Positions 8,006 to 17,509 of a stretch of 54,562 nt of DNA are shown one piece after another. This stretch comes from Streptosporangiaceae bacterium (GTDB taxonomy: Bacteria > Actinomycetota > Actinomycetes > Streptosporangiales > Streptosporangiaceae): NCBI GenBank assembly GCA_019245115.1, contig JAFARZ010000165.1:1-54562 (forward strand). The letters run 5' to 3'. Under the pieces are notes generated by a model, which did not search any database, was not told where the DNA came from, and worked only from the letters and a program-made list of their open reading frames with translations. Position numbers and translations under genes: made by a program. Each line of letters opens with the position of its first letter. Within the stretch, counting starts at the first letter, position 1.

Positions 8006-10714
8006 GTGTCAACCAGTAGCTCAGGGACCAAGCTCGTCTACGACTTTACCGAAGGTAACAAAGACCTTAAGGACCTCCTGGGCGGCAAGGGGGCCAACCT
8101 GGCCGAGATGACCAATCTCGGCCTGCCGGTACCGCCCGGCTTCATCATCACGACTGAGGCGTGCCGCCATTACCTCGCGCAGGGCAGCACGCCCGCGGGC
8201 CTCGACGACGAGATCAACGCTCACCTCATCGAGCTCGAGCAGAAGATGGGCCGTAAGCTCGGCGACCCCGCCGATCCGCTGCTGGTCAGCGTCCGATCCG
8301 GGGCGAAGTTCTCCATGCCGGGCATGATGGAGACGGTGCTCAATATCGGCTTGTCCGATGAGTCCGTGCAGGGCCTGGCCAAGCAGGCCGGTAACGAGCG
8401 GTTTGCCTGGGACTCCTACCGCCGCCTCATCCAGATGTTCGGCAAGACCGTGCTGGACATCGACGGCGAACATTTCGAGCACGCGATCGACGCCGCCAAG
8501 AAGGCGAAGGGCGTAAAGAACGACCTCGACTTGGACGCCCAGGACCTCCAGGGCCTGGTCGAAACTTACAAGGGCATCGTCAGGGAGCAGACCGGCAACA
8601 ACTTTCCGCAGGATCCGCGAACCCAGATGGACCTGGCCATCAAGGCCGTGTTCAATTCCTGGAACGCCGACAGGGCGATCCTGTACCGCCGCCAGGAGCG
8701 CATCCCGGCCGACCTCGGCACCGCGGTGAACGTGGTGGCCATGGTGTTCGGCAACCTCGGCATGGACTCCGGCACCGGTGTCGCCTTCACCCGCGACCCG
8801 GGCACCGGCGCTCAGGGCGTCTACGGCGACTACCTGCAGAACGCGCAGGGCGAGGATGTCGTGGCCGGCATTCGCAACACCGTGCCGCTGCAGGACCTTG
8901 AGCAGATCAACAAGGCCGTCTACGACGAGCTCATGGGCATCATGCAGACGCTGGAAAACCATTACCGCGACCTGTGTGACATCGAGTTCACCGTCGAGCG
9001 CGGCAAGCTGTGGATGCTCCAGACCCGGGTCGGCAAGCGCACGGCCGCGGCGGCGTTCCGCATCGCCATGCAGCTCGTCGACCAGGGCCTGATCGACGAG
9101 GACGAAGCGGTCCGCCGGGTGTCCGGCGACGAGCTGGCCAGGTTGATGTTCCCACGCTTCGACACCAGCGCCAGCGTCACCAAGATCGCCACCGGCGTCT
9201 CGGCGTCCCCCGGTGCCGCGGTCGGCAAGGCCGTCTTCGACTCAGCCCGTGCGGTAGAGCTGGCCGGCCAGGGCGAGAAGGTGATCCTGGTGCGCCGCGA
9301 GACCAACCCCGACGACCTGCACGGCATGATCGCCGCCCAGGGCATCCTGACCAGCCGCGGCGGCAAGACGAGCCACGCGGCGGTGGTCGCCCGCGGCATG
9401 GGCAAGACCTGCGTCTGCGGCGCCGACGAGCTTGACGTCGACACCAAGGCCGGAAAGTTCACCACGCAGGACGGCCGCACGATCAGCGAAGGCGACGTAA
9501 TCTCCATCGACGGCACCAGCGGGATCGTCTATGCCGGCGAGGTCCCGGTGGTCTCCTCCGCCGTGGTCCGCTACTTCGAGGGGGAGCTGCACCCGCACTC
9601 TGACGAGGCGGATGACCTGATCAGGGCGGTGCACTCGATCATGCACCACGCCGACCAGAAGCGCCGGCTCGGCGTGTTCGCCAACGCCGACACCGGCCCG
9701 GACTGTGCGCGGGCGCGTCGGTTCGGCGCCGGCGGCGTCGGCCTGGTCCGCACCGAGCACATGTTCCTCGGCGAGCGCCGCCAGCTCGTGGAAAACCTGA
9801 TCCTGGCCGAGAACGAGCAGGGCCGCCAGGCGGCGCTCGACGCTCTCGAGCCGCTGCAGCGCGGCGACTTCGTCGAGATCCTCGAGGCGATGGACGGCCT
9901 TCCGGTGACGATCCGGCTGATCGACCCGCCGCTGCACGAGTTCCTGCCCGATCTCACCGAGCTGACCGTGAAGATCGCGCTGGCCGGCGACCAAGCGACC
10001 GAGAAGGACAAGCAGCTTCTCGGCGCCGTCCGCCGCTTGCATGAGCAGAACCCGATGCTCGGGCTGCGCGGCGTCCGTCTCGCTCTGGTCATCCCGGGCC
10101 TGGCGCAGATGCAGGTCCGCGCGATCGCGCACGCCGCGGCCCAGCTCAAGCAGGCCGGCAAGGACCCGCGCCCCGAGGTGATGATCCCGCTCACCGCCAC
10201 CGTGCAGGAGATGGAGATCAGCCGCGAGCAGGTAGCGGAAGTGCTGTCCTCGGTCTGGGCGGAAACCGGCACCGAGGTGCACACGCTCATCGGCACGATG
10301 ATCGAGGTGCCGCGGGCCGCGCTGAACGCGGGCCCGATCGCGGCCAGCGCGGAGTTCTTCTCCTTCGGAACGAACGACCTCACGCAGATGACCTGGGGAT
10401 TCTCCCGCGACGACGTGGAGGGCGCGTTCTTCAGCAAGTACATCGAGCTGGGCATCTTCGGCGTCTCCCCGTTCGAGACCATCGACCGGGACGGCGTCGG
10501 CCGGCTGGTCGACATCGCGGTCCGGGAGGGCAAGGAGGTCCGGCCGGACATCGAGCTTGGCGTCTGCGGTGAGCACGGCGGCGACCCGGACTCGGTGCAC
10601 TTCTTCCACGAGGTCGGCCTGAACTACGTGTCCTGCTCCCCGTTCCGCGTCCCGATCGCTCGCCTCGAGGCGGGCCGGGCCGCCCTGGCCGGAGGTGGCT
10701 CGCAAACCCGTTGA
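8006..10714 (+). CDS. ppdK: Pyruvate, phosphate dikinase
   Basis: PPDK interconverts pyruvate + ATP + Pi and phosphoenolpyruvate + AMP + PPi. The GTG at 8006 is preceded by GAGGAG (7992-7997) at good spacing; 902 aa is the usual size. The N-terminal ATP-grasp part shows LLGGKGANLAEM and SVRSGAKFSMPGMMETVLNIG. The swivelling phosphohistidine domain has GGKTSHAAVVARGMGKTCVCG with the catalytic His at residue 457. The C-terminal PEP/pyruvate barrel contains SFGTNDLTQM and LGVCGEHGGDP with the catalytic Cys at residue 854. Its stop lies within the first codons of dgt, so the two are probably co-translated. Confidence 0.98.
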   Translation: MSTSSSGTKLVYDFTEGNKDLKDLLGGKGANLAEMTNLGLPVPPGFIITTEACRHYLAQGSTPAGLDDEINAHLIELEQKMGRKLGDPADPLLVSVRSGAKFSMPGMMETVLNIGLSDESVQGLAKQAGNERFAWDSYRRLIQMFGKTVLDIDGEHFEHAIDAAKKAKGVKNDLDLDAQDLQGLVETYKGIVREQTGNNFPQDPRTQMDLAIKAVFNSWNADRAILYRRQERIPADLGTAVNVVAMVFGNLGMDSGTGVAFTRDPGTGAQGVYGDYLQNAQGEDVVAGIRNTVPLQDLEQINKAVYDELMGIMQTLENHYRDLCDIEFTVERGKLWMLQTRVGKRTAAAAFRIAMQLVDQGLIDEDEAVRRVSGDELARLMFPRFDTSASVTKIATGVSASPGAAVGKAVFDSARAVELAGQGEKVILVRRETNPDDLHGMIAAQGILTSRGGKTSHAAVVARGMGKTCVCGADELDVDTKAGKFTTQDGRTISEGDVISIDGTSGIVYAGEVPVVSSAVVRYFEGELHPHSDEADDLIRAVHSIMHHADQKRRLGVFANADTGPDCARARRFGAGGVGLVRTEHMFLGERRQLVENLILAENEQGRQAALDALEPLQRGDFVEILEAMDGLPVTIRLIDPPLHEFLPDLTELTVKIALAGDQATEKDKQLLGAVRRLHEQNPMLGLRGVRLALVIPGLAQMQVRAIAHAAAQLKQAGKDPRPEVMIPLTATVQEMEISREQVAEVLSSVWAETGTEVHTLIGTMIEVPRAALNAGPIAASAEFFSFGTNDLTQMTWGFSRDDVEGAFFSKYIELGIFGVSPFETIDRDGVGRLVDIAVREGKEVRPDIELGVCGEHGGDPDSVHFFHEVGLNYVSCSPFRVPIARLEAGRAALAGGGSQTR

Positions 10715-11931
10715 CGCCAAGGGAATACGACCACTCTGTTAGCTATGACAAGTGGGCCACGGCCCGCTGGGTGGCAGAGCCGCCCAAGCGGGCCGGGCGC
10801 ACTGATTTCGAGCGGGACCGCGCTCGCGTGCTGCACAGTTCCGCTTTGCGTCGGCTGTCGGCGAAGACGCAGGTTCTGGCGCCGGGTTCCGCGGACTTTC
10901 CGCGGACCCGGCTCACCCACTCACTGGAATGCGCGCAGATTGGCCGGGAACTGGGCCGTGAAATCGGCTGTGACCCCGACCTCGTTGATGCGGCTTGCCT
11001 AGCTCATGACATTGGCCACAGCCCGTTCGGTCATAATGGAGAATCTGCTCTTAATGAACTCGGCGGTTTCGAGGGAAACGCGCAATCGCTGCGGCTGCTG
11101 ACCAGGCTGGAGCCGAAGATCGTCGGAGCGGGCCTCAACCTGACCCGGGCGACCCTCGACGCGACGCTCAAGTACCCCTGGTTCGCCGACGCCGGTACCA
11201 AATATGGCGTGTACGCCGAGGACGCTGAGGTGTTCGCCTGGATCCGCGAGGGCGTGCCGGAAGGACGGCTGTGCATCGAGGCGCAGGTTATGGACTGGGC
11301 CGACGATGTGGCTTATTCCGTCCACGACCTGGAAGACGGATTCCACGCGGGCCTGATTAAATTCAAGGCCCTTTCCAACGAACGTACTGTGGTTGCCCGG
11401 ACCGCGGCCGATCTCTATTGCGACGATTCGGTTTCCGTGGCGGAACTGTCTGAGACCCTTGACTCCTTGCTGGCGCTGGACATCTGGCCGCGCAATTTCG
11501 ACGGCTCCGCGGAGTCGTTCGCGGCGCTCAAGAACCTCACCGGAGAACTGCACGGCCGGTTGTGCGTCACCGTCCAGGAGGCGACGCTCGCGGCGGCCGC
11601 CGGCCGTCGGCTGATCCGGTATGGGGGGGACCTCGTCGTGCCGCGGCAGCAGCGGCTGGAGTGCGCGCTGCTCAAGGCCATCACCGCGCAGTACGTGATG
11701 TTCCGCGAAGGCGCCGCCCAGGCACAGGCGCTGGAGCGGGAACTGCTCACCGAGCTTGTGTTCGCGGTCGAGCGGGGCGCGCCCGGCACCCTCGACCCGC
11801 TGCTCCGGCCGGCCTGGGAAGCCGCCTCCTCCGATGCGCAGCGCCGCCGCGTCGTCATCGACCAGGTCGCCTCCCTGACCGACACCTCCGCCATAGCCTG
11901 GCACCACCGGCTCTGTTTCTCCGGGGGGTGA
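10711..11931 (+). CDS. dgt: dGTP triphosphohydrolase-like HD protein
   Basis: The protein (406 aa) belongs to the Dgt family, which hydrolyses dNTPs to nucleosides and triphosphate. The signature RVLHSSALRRLSAKTQV, RTRLTHSLE and the metal-binding HD pair (H99-D100 in CLAHDIGHSPFGH) are present. I use TTG 10711, which overlaps the ppdK stop by four bases and gives the family's N-terminal YDKWATARWVAEPPK region; a GGAGGT sits 14 bases upstream. The ATG at 10745 is out of frame. A GC hairpin overlaps the 3' end and includes the stop codon. Confidence 0.92.
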   Translation: MTPREYDHSVSYDKWATARWVAEPPKRAGRTDFERDRARVLHSSALRRLSAKTQVLAPGSADFPRTRLTHSLECAQIGRELGREIGCDPDLVDAACLAHDIGHSPFGHNGESALNELGGFEGNAQSLRLLTRLEPKIVGAGLNLTRATLDATLKYPWFADAGTKYGVYAEDAEVFAWIREGVPEGRLCIEAQVMDWADDVAYSVHDLEDGFHAGLIKFKALSNERTVVARTAADLYCDDSVSVAELSETLDSLLALDIWPRNFDGSAESFAALKNLTGELHGRLCVTVQEATLAAAAGRRLIRYGGDLVVPRQQRLECALLKAITAQYVMFREGAAQAQALERELLTELVFAVERGAPGTLDPLLRPAWEAASSDAQRRRVVIDQVASLTDTSAIAWHHRLCFSGG

Positions 11932-11946
11932 AAACCAACCCCCCGG
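11921..11946. repeat. GC hairpin element overlapping the dgt stop
   Basis: Arms CCGGGGGG (11921-11928) and CCCCCCGG (11939-11946) enclose a 10-nt loop whose first three bases are the dgt TGA stop. In reverse complement the loop TTGGTTTTCA nearly matches that of the element at 1258-1283. It may act as the dgt terminator. Confidence 0.6.
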
Positions 11947-12052
11947 ACCCCCCTCCCGCGACGCCACCACCCCACCCACCCAGGCACCTGTCGCACCTGT
12001 CGCACCAATCCGACATTTCAGGATTTGCCCGCGCGGATGCGAGGCGCTTGGC

Positions 12053-12119
12053 GGCGGTGAGCGCGCTGGGGGCGTGAGCGCGCTGGGGGCGGTGAGCGCT
12101 GGGGGCGGTGAGCGCTGGG
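12053..12119 (+). repeat. Short tandem repeat in the dgt / DUF559 gap
   Basis: Four near-identical units of the form GGCGGTGAGCG(CG)CTGGG occur at 12053-12070, 12071-12087, 12088-12103 and 12104-12119. The 342-bp gap between dgt and the next gene (11932-12273) otherwise holds a C-rich stretch after the dgt hairpin and a lower-GC stretch (about 12120-12240) that may carry the promoter of the next gene; I see no gene in it. Confidence 0.75.
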
Positions 12120-12273
12120 CGTTTGTATAAATCGCGACATACCCGATATGTGCGGCTTGGTTTTGCGGTTACTTTGGGCTTCGCGGTTGATATGGGGGAC
12201 TATCGTGCACAAAAAGCACCACGAAGCCCGAATCAACCGCGGTTTTGTCGGTGGGCGGGTTCACAATGGCGGC

Positions 12274-13251
12274 ATGAAAAGAGAGATGCCATCGAAGCTC
12301 GCCGCCGTGGCCGGAATGCAATGCGGGATTGTTTCGCGGTCGCAAGCGCTTGCCGCAGGGCTCACATCGGACCAGATCAAGCACCGGGTGCGGAGCGGGC
12401 GGTGGCAGCAGGTGTTTCGGGGTGTGTACGCGACATTCACTGGGCGGGTGTCCCGCGGGGCGTTCTGGTGGGCGGTGGCGCTGTACGCCGGGCGGGGCGC
12501 GGTGTTGAGTTACGAGACGGCAGCGGAGATCAACGGGATGGTGGCCAAGGACGCCGAGCCTGCCGGGCTGGTCCACGTGTCCGTCCCGGCTGGGCGGCAT
12601 GTCACGCCGGTGCCTGGGGTCCGCATTCATCGCAGTGCGCGAGAGCGGCCGATCCCATCTGTGGAGTATCCGGCGCGGACCAGTGTGGAGGATACGTTGC
12701 TGGATCTCGCGGATGTAGCGGAGACTTTCGATGATGTGTGCGCGTGGGTGACGCGGGCATTCCAACGGCGGCTGACGAACGAGGTCATGCTGCGCGAGAT
12801 GATGCGACGGCGCCGCACGCTCCGCTGGCGGGCTGAGCTGGACGAACTGGTCGCCGCGGCGGCCGCGGGGGACGAATCAGCGCTCGAGTTCCGGTACACC
12901 CGGGACGTGGAGAGAGCGCATGGCCTGCCCGAGGCCAGGCGCCAGGTTGGTTTCACCGGCGCCGACGGCAGGAGGGGACGGCGGGACCGGGAGTATGAGC
13001 CACATCGGGTGATCGTCGAGCTGGACGGGAAAGTAGCTCACGCGGAGAGTGTGGTGAAGGACAGGAAGCGGGACAACGCGGCCAACGTGGAGGACAAGCG
13101 CACCTTGCGTTATGGCTGGCAGGAAGTGTGTCATGAACCGTGCGCAACGGCGGCAGAAGTCGCGCGTGTGCTACGGCGGAATGGCTGGCGGGGCGCGCCG
13201 CGGCCGTGTTCGGTGGGCTGCCAGGTCGGCCGCGGCGCTGATGTCGGTTAG
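12274..13251 (+). CDS. AbiEi-type winged-helix protein with DUF559/Vsr-like nuclease fold
   Basis: From ATG 12274 the product is 325 aa; an ATG at 12286 is an alternative and the frame is open 42 codons further up. The N-terminal 60 residues (IVSRSQALAAGLTSDQIKHR then WQQVFRGVYAT) match the AbiEi antitoxin-type winged helix. The C-terminal part has ESALEFRYTRDVERAHGLP, the acidic VIVELDGK strand and a GW-x-E near the end (YGWQEV), as in DUF559 proteins related to Vsr/PD-(D/E)XK nucleases. These proteins are common as solitary genes in actinomycetes and their role is uncertain. No cognate toxin gene adjoins. Confidence 0.75.
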   Translation: MKREMPSKLAAVAGMQCGIVSRSQALAAGLTSDQIKHRVRSGRWQQVFRGVYATFTGRVSRGAFWWAVALYAGRGAVLSYETAAEINGMVAKDAEPAGLVHVSVPAGRHVTPVPGVRIHRSARERPIPSVEYPARTSVEDTLLDLADVAETFDDVCAWVTRAFQRRLTNEVMLREMMRRRRTLRWRAELDELVAAAAAGDESALEFRYTRDVERAHGLPEARRQVGFTGADGRRGRRDREYEPHRVIVELDGKVAHAESVVKDRKRDNAANVEDKRTLRYGWQEVCHEPCATAAEVARVLRRNGWRGAPRPCSVGCQVGRGADVG

Positions 13252-13262
13252 GCCGCGGGGGC

Positions 13263-13283
13263 GCGGGGGACGGCTCCCCCCGC
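13263..13283. terminator. GC hairpin between convergent genes, likely bidirectional terminator
   Basis: GCGGGGG (13263-13269) pairs with CCCCCGC (13277-13283). It lies exactly between the stop of the DUF559 gene and the stop of the convergent GH3 gene and belongs to the same G-run/C-run hairpin family seen at 19773-19792 and 21169-21212. Confidence 0.55.
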
Positions 13284-16054
13284 TAAGGCATCGTCCAGGA
13301 CTGGTTGGGGTTTCCGGTGCAGCTCCAGATCTGCACCTGGGTGCCCGGCGTGATGGAGAAGCCGGTATCGTCCAGGCACGCGCCCGACTGCGGGTTGACC
13401 AGTGAGCCGTTGGCCTGCGGATGCCAGACCTGGGCGCCGGTGCCGTTGCAGTCGTACAGGTCGACCTTGGTGCCGTTAGCCGTGCCGCCACCGATGACGT
13501 CGAGGCACTTGCCGTCGGCCCGGATGGTTCCGTCGGATTCCTCGGTCCATTGCTGCCCGTTGGTGCCGTTGCAGGTGTAGATGTCCACCGCGGTGCCGTT
13601 GGTGTTGTTGTCGCCGGTGATGTCCAGGCACAGGCCCTTGTAGCCGACCAGCGGGGTAGTCGGGACGTTGTCACCCGAGGGCAGCACCATCCAGGTGAAG
13701 GAGGTACTGGCCGACGCTCCGGTGCCGTCCTTGGCGGTGACGGTAACCGTGCTGGTTCCCGGTGTGACCGGTGTTCCGCTGATCGTTCCGGAGCCGGAGA
13801 TGGAGGTCCCGGCGGGCAGGCCGGTCGCGGTGAACGTGGGGGACTGGCCGCCGGTGCTGTCGGTGGCGGAGACCGGGACCGACACCGCGGTGCCGGCCAG
13901 CCCTTCCTGCGGCCCGGGGCTGGTGATGGTCACCGGCTGGCCGAGCTGGGCAGAGGAAACCGTGAGCGTGCCGGTAAGCGGCAGGTGGGCGTCGGAGTCG
14001 CCCACCGCGATGCCGTAGTTGCCGGTGCTGGTCGCCCAGCCGTTGCTGGCTGGGTTCCAGTACCGCAGGTTCTGCTGGGTGAGCTGGAACGTGACCGTCT
14101 GGCTGGCGCCTGGCTGCAAGCTGACCCGGGCGAAGCCCTCGAGCTGCCGGGGCGGCTGCCCGGAGGCAGCCGGATCGGTCACGTAGACCTGCGCCACATC
14201 GGCTCCGGCACGAGAGCCGGTGTTCGTCACGGTGGCGGTGACCGTCGCCGCGCCGCCCGCGGGCAACGCGCCGATCGTCAGGTTACTGAACGAGAACGTG
14301 GTGTAGGACAGGCCATAGCCGAACGGGAACAGCGGCGTCAGGCCCTTGGTGTCGTACCAGCGGTACCCGACGTCGATGCCCTCGGAGTACTGCACGGTCC
14401 CGTTCTGGCCGGGCCACTGGGCGGTCGTGGACGCCGGGACCTGGGACAGCGACTGAGGGAACGTGACGGGCAGGTGGCCCGACGGGTTGGCCATGCCGAA
14501 CAGCAGCGATGCGATCGCGGTGCCGTCCTGCTGGCCTGGGTACCAGGCCTCCAGCACACCGGCCACCGACGACAGCCACGGCATCGTCACCGCGGATCCG
14601 GTGTTCAGCACGACGATCGTGTGCGGGTTCGCGGCCGCCACCGCGGAGATCAGCGAGTCGGCCGAACTGCCCAGATCGATGCTCGTCAGGTCGCTGCCCT
14701 CCGACTCGCCCAGGCTGGCGAACACCACCGCGACGCTGGAGGACGCCGCCAGCGCGGCGGCCGAACTCTGCGACGAGCCGTCGTTGTACTTGACCGTGGT
14801 CCCGCTGGGCGCGGCGGCGGTGATGCCCTGGAGCGGGGTGACGGTCCCGCTGGAGCTGACCGAGGCGCTTCCGCCACCAGCGGTCCGCGGGCTGGTCGAG
14901 GCGTCGGTGCCGATGACAGCGATGGACGTGTCCGCGGAGGTGAACGGCAGCACGCCGCTGTTCTTCAGCAGCACCGTGCCTTCCTGGGCGATCCGCAGCG
15001 CGGTGGCCTGGCTGGCCGAGCCGGTGGCGGTCTGAGCGGGAGAGCCTACGGTCGGCTTGTCGAACAACCCGAAGGCGAACATCTCGGTCAGCACGTGGGA
15101 GACCATGGAGTTGAGCGTCGCGGTGCTCACCGCGCCCGAGGACACCGCGTTCTGCAGCGCGGTGCCGTAGAACCCGTCGTTGCCCGGCATGTCCATGTCC
15201 AGGCCGGCGTTGGCCGAGGCGGCGGTGGAGTGGGTGGCGCCCCAGTCGGATGTGACGAACCCGCCGAAGCCGAACTGCTGTCGCAGCGCGGAACTGAGTA
15301 TGGCAGGATCCTGACATGCGTAGATGCCGTTGATCGTGCTGTAGGAGCACATCACCGACGACGCTGCCCCCTGCTGGGTGCTGTCGGCGAACGCGGGCAG
15401 GTAGATCTCCTGCTCAGCCTGGGAGCTGACGATCGCGTTGTCGGCCGGAGTGTTGCGGTTGGTCTCCTGGTTGTACACGGCCAGATGCTTGACCTGGGCC
15501 ATCACGCCGGTCGACTGCACGCCCTGGATGTCGGCCGCACCCATCATGCCGTTCAGGTAGGGATCCTCGCCGATCGACTCGAACGCGCGGCCCCAGCGCG
15601 GATCCCGGACGATGTTGATCGTGGGCCCGAGGTCGACCGTGGTGCCCTTGGCGGTCTGCTCGGTGCCGATGGCCTGGCCGTAGGTCTGCGCGGCCGCGGT
15701 GTCCCAGGTCGCCGCCAGATCCGCCGGCGCGGGCAGTTGCGTGACCCCGGTCATGCCATCGGCCACTCCGGCCGGCCCGTCTTCCAGGTTGATGGCCGGG
15801 ATGCACAGCGCCCCGACGGCGGGAATCAGGCCGACATAGCTGGAGCCCGACGCGCCGGTGAGCACCGTTACCTTCTGCGCGGTGGTCATCTTGGCCAGCA
15901 CCTGGCTCACTCGCTGCGGGATAGGGGCGCTGGAGCCGACCCATGGGCAAGCCGCAGAGGCGGCGTGGGCGCCGGCCGGCGGCCCGGCTACGGCGAACGT
16001 CGTCGCGACGCATACCGCGGTAAGAGACAGCATCGTCCGCTGGCGTCTGTGCAT
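13283..16054 (-). CDS. Secreted GH3 glycosidase (beta-glucosidase-like) with ricin-type lectin tail
   Basis: The start at 16054 follows GAGGAGG on the minus strand; an ATG five codons upstream (16069) is less likely. The 923-aa product has a signal peptide (residues 1 to about 32, Arg-rich then hydrophobic, ending around GAHAASA). The GH3 N-terminal barrel (about 45-330) includes the conserved nucleophile in VTSDWGATH (D270), and the GH3 C-terminal domain (about 370-590) has KNSGVLPF and EAWYPGQQ. A fibronectin III-like segment (about 625-700), a putative Ig domain (about 710-800) and a CBM13 ricin-B lectin with three QxW-type repeats (about 805-923: QQW, QVW, QSW) follow. It probably hydrolyses extracellular beta-glucosides or related plant polysaccharide fragments. 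It stands alone. Confidence 0.92.
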   Translation of the reverse strand: MHRRQRTMLSLTAVCVATTFAVAGPPAGAHAASAACPWVGSSAPIPQRVSQVLAKMTTAQKVTVLTGASGSSYVGLIPAVGALCIPAINLEDGPAGVADGMTGVTQLPAPADLAATWDTAAAQTYGQAIGTEQTAKGTTVDLGPTINIVRDPRWGRAFESIGEDPYLNGMMGAADIQGVQSTGVMAQVKHLAVYNQETNRNTPADNAIVSSQAEQEIYLPAFADSTQQGAASSVMCSYSTINGIYACQDPAILSSALRQQFGFGGFVTSDWGATHSTAASANAGLDMDMPGNDGFYGTALQNAVSSGAVSTATLNSMVSHVLTEMFAFGLFDKPTVGSPAQTATGSASQATALRIAQEGTVLLKNSGVLPFTSADTSIAVIGTDASTSPRTAGGGSASVSSSGTVTPLQGITAAAPSGTTVKYNDGSSQSSAAALAASSSVAVVFASLGESEGSDLTSIDLGSSADSLISAVAAANPHTIVVLNTGSAVTMPWLSSVAGVLEAWYPGQQDGTAIASLLFGMANPSGHLPVTFPQSLSQVPASTTAQWPGQNGTVQYSEGIDVGYRWYDTKGLTPLFPFGYGLSYTTFSFSNLTIGALPAGGAATVTATVTNTGSRAGADVAQVYVTDPAASGQPPRQLEGFARVSLQPGASQTVTFQLTQQNLRYWNPASNGWATSTGNYGIAVGDSDAHLPLTGTLTVSSAQLGQPVTITSPGPQEGLAGTAVSVPVSATDSTGGQSPTFTATGLPAGTSISGSGTISGTPVTPGTSTVTVTAKDGTGASASTSFTWMVLPSGDNVPTTPLVGYKGLCLDITGDNNTNGTAVDIYTCNGTNGQQWTEESDGTIRADGKCLDVIGGGTANGTKVDLYDCNGTGAQVWHPQANGSLVNPQSGACLDDTGFSITPGTQVQIWSCTGNPNQSWTMP

Positions 16055-16222
16055 GATGCCTCCTCGCATCGTGTGGACACAGGATGCAACACCGCCGTGC
16101 GGCTCATGTCAATGCCCAATTACGCACGGTATGCGGTAATGCCCGGGTAAGCCGATCGGTGGACAGCGGATGTGGCGGGTCGGGGGACGCGCGCGACCGT
16201 GCTGACGATAGACGATTGACGC

Positions 16223-16382
16223 ATGGGAAACGACGCGGCGGTGCAGGTCACCGGGCTGCGGAAGAGCTACGGGGAGCTCGCCGCGGTCGACGGCATCGAC
16301 ATCGAGATCGGCGCGGGCGAGGTGTTCGCCCTACTCGGGCCCAACGGCGCGGGCAAGACCACGACGATGGAGATCCTGGAGG
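16223..16382 (+). pseudogene. 5' fragment of an ABC transporter ATP-binding gene
   Basis: From ATG 16223 the reading begins as a normal drug-exporter ABC ATPase: VTGLRKSYGELAAVDGID and Walker A GPNGAGKTTTMEILEG. Directly after this, at about 16382, similarity ends; the frame continues to a stop at 16513 with Arg/Gly-rich nonsense. In another frame the DNA downstream of the junction reads as the membrane part of a histidine kinase. The Q-loop, signature and Walker B parts, and presumably a permease gene, are therefore missing. I infer a deletion that removed them; an assembly collapse is the alternative. Confidence 0.75.
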
Positions 16383-16654
16383 GGTTTACGCCATCTGCGC
16401 GCGATCGTGGAGGTGGGTCCGCTCGGCCCGACGGGCCGGGTCATCGCCACCGTGGCGCTGGCCGCGATGGTGCCGTGGTATCTGCTGGCCGGCCGGGCGA
16501 TATTTACGTCTGACGAGGCCAGCTGGGAGAAGGCGCAGACGACCTGGCGGAGCTGGGTGTACCTGAGCGGGATCGTGGTGCTGTTCGCCGCGGTGCAGAG
16601 CCAGAACCTCAACGCCTGGTTCCTCGCCTTGCGATCAGCCCGCAGTGCTTCCAT
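16383..16654 (+). pseudogene. Membrane N-terminal part of the histidine kinase, out of frame with the rest
   Basis: In this frame (GTG at 16407 is the first possible start) the DNA encodes two hydrophobic stretches, RVIATVALAAMVPWYLLAG and WVYLSGIVVLFAAVQ, then NAWFLA, and stops at 16658. The neighbouring frame picks up at about 16637 with LAISPQCFHV followed by the kinase at 16655, the order expected in NarL-type sensor kinases. A single missing base near 16637 would restore one open frame. The 5' end is also missing because of the junction with the ABC fragment. Confidence 0.7.
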
Positions 16655-17509
16655 GTGACGACGACGCGCCGCGGCATGTGGTTCGTCGTCGCGTTGAACG
16701 GCGTCGCCGGCCTGATCGTCATCGTGCGGGGGCACGGGCTTGAGAACGCGATGACCGCCATAGGAATCGTGGTGTTCGCGATTGGATTCTCCTACGTGTA
16801 CAGCCGATTCATGATGCAGATCATCGAGAAGAACCTGGAACACGCGGCGCTCATCGAGGAGCTTTCCTCGATCCGGCACGAACTGGCCGCCGCACACCAC
16901 GAGGCGGGGATGCTCGCGGAGCGGCACCGGCTGGCCGGCGAGATCCACGACACGCTGGCGCAGGGCTTCACCAGCATCGTGACGCTGGTGCAGGCAGCCG
17001 AGGCGGGCCTGGATCCGGCGGCCATCGAGGTCCGCCGGCACCTCGACATGGCGCTCGCCACCGCGCGGGACAACCTGGCCGAGGCGCGGGCCCTGGTCGG
17101 CGCGCTCAGCCCGGCCCGGTTGGAGGACAGCAGCCTGGGCGATGCCCTGTACCGGGTCGCCGAGGCGATCGGCGCGGAAACCGGAATCCGGGCCCGAGCC
17201 GAGATCGCGGGCGCGGTCCGGCCGCTGCCAACCGCGGCGGAGGTGGTGCTGCTGCGGGTATGCCAGGAGGCCCTGGCCAACGTGCGCAAGCACGCGGCCG
17301 CGCATCAGGTGGACGTCCGGCTGTGTTACCGGGATGACGCCGTACAGCTCGAGGTGGCCGATGACGGGACCGGCTTCGATGCGGAGACGGTCAACGGCGG
17401 CTATGGACTGCGCGGCATGCGTGACCGGGTGGCGGCGGCCGCCGGAACGGTGCAGGTGCGATCCGCCGTCGGCGGGGGCACGACGGTGCTCGTGGAGTTG
17501 CCCGCATGA
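16655..17509 (+). CDS. NarL-family sensor histidine kinase (N-terminally disrupted)
   Basis: The open part (284 aa from GTG 16655) has two membrane segments (about residues 8-25 and 31-50), a coiled linker, a HisKA_3 phosphoacceptor helix with His at residue 98 (RLAGEIHDTLAQGF) and an HATPase domain with CQEALANVRKHA, VADDGTGFD and GYGLRGMRDRV. It would phosphorylate the response regulator that overlaps it by four bases (ATGA). The upstream membrane segments lie in another frame, so this is either a pseudogene, a shortened kinase started internally, or a sequencing frameshift. Confidence 0.75.
   Translation: MTTTRRGMWFVVALNGVAGLIVIVRGHGLENAMTAIGIVVFAIGFSYVYSRFMMQIIEKNLEHAALIEELSSIRHELAAAHHEAGMLAERHRLAGEIHDTLAQGFTSIVTLVQAAEAGLDPAAIEVRRHLDMALATARDNLAEARALVGALSPARLEDSSLGDALYRVAEAIGAETGIRARAEIAGAVRPLPTAAEVVLLRVCQEALANVRKHAAAHQVDVRLCYRDDAVQLEVADDGTGFDAETVNGGYGLRGMRDRVAAAAGTVQVRSAVGGGTTVLVELPA

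Noticed and set aside
9242..10720. A 492-codon frame antisense to ppdK.
   Set aside because: It is a shadow of the strongly conserved ppdK reading and has no recognisable domain.
12053..12119. The short tandem repeats as a CRISPR array.
   Set aside because: Units are 16-18 bp, contiguous and without spacers; no cas genes are present in the window.
13421..16150. A 909-codon open frame antisense to the GH3 gene.
   Set aside because: It mirrors the GC3 bias of the GH3 gene, is Gly/Arg/Val-rich without family features, and the GH3 reading is unambiguous.
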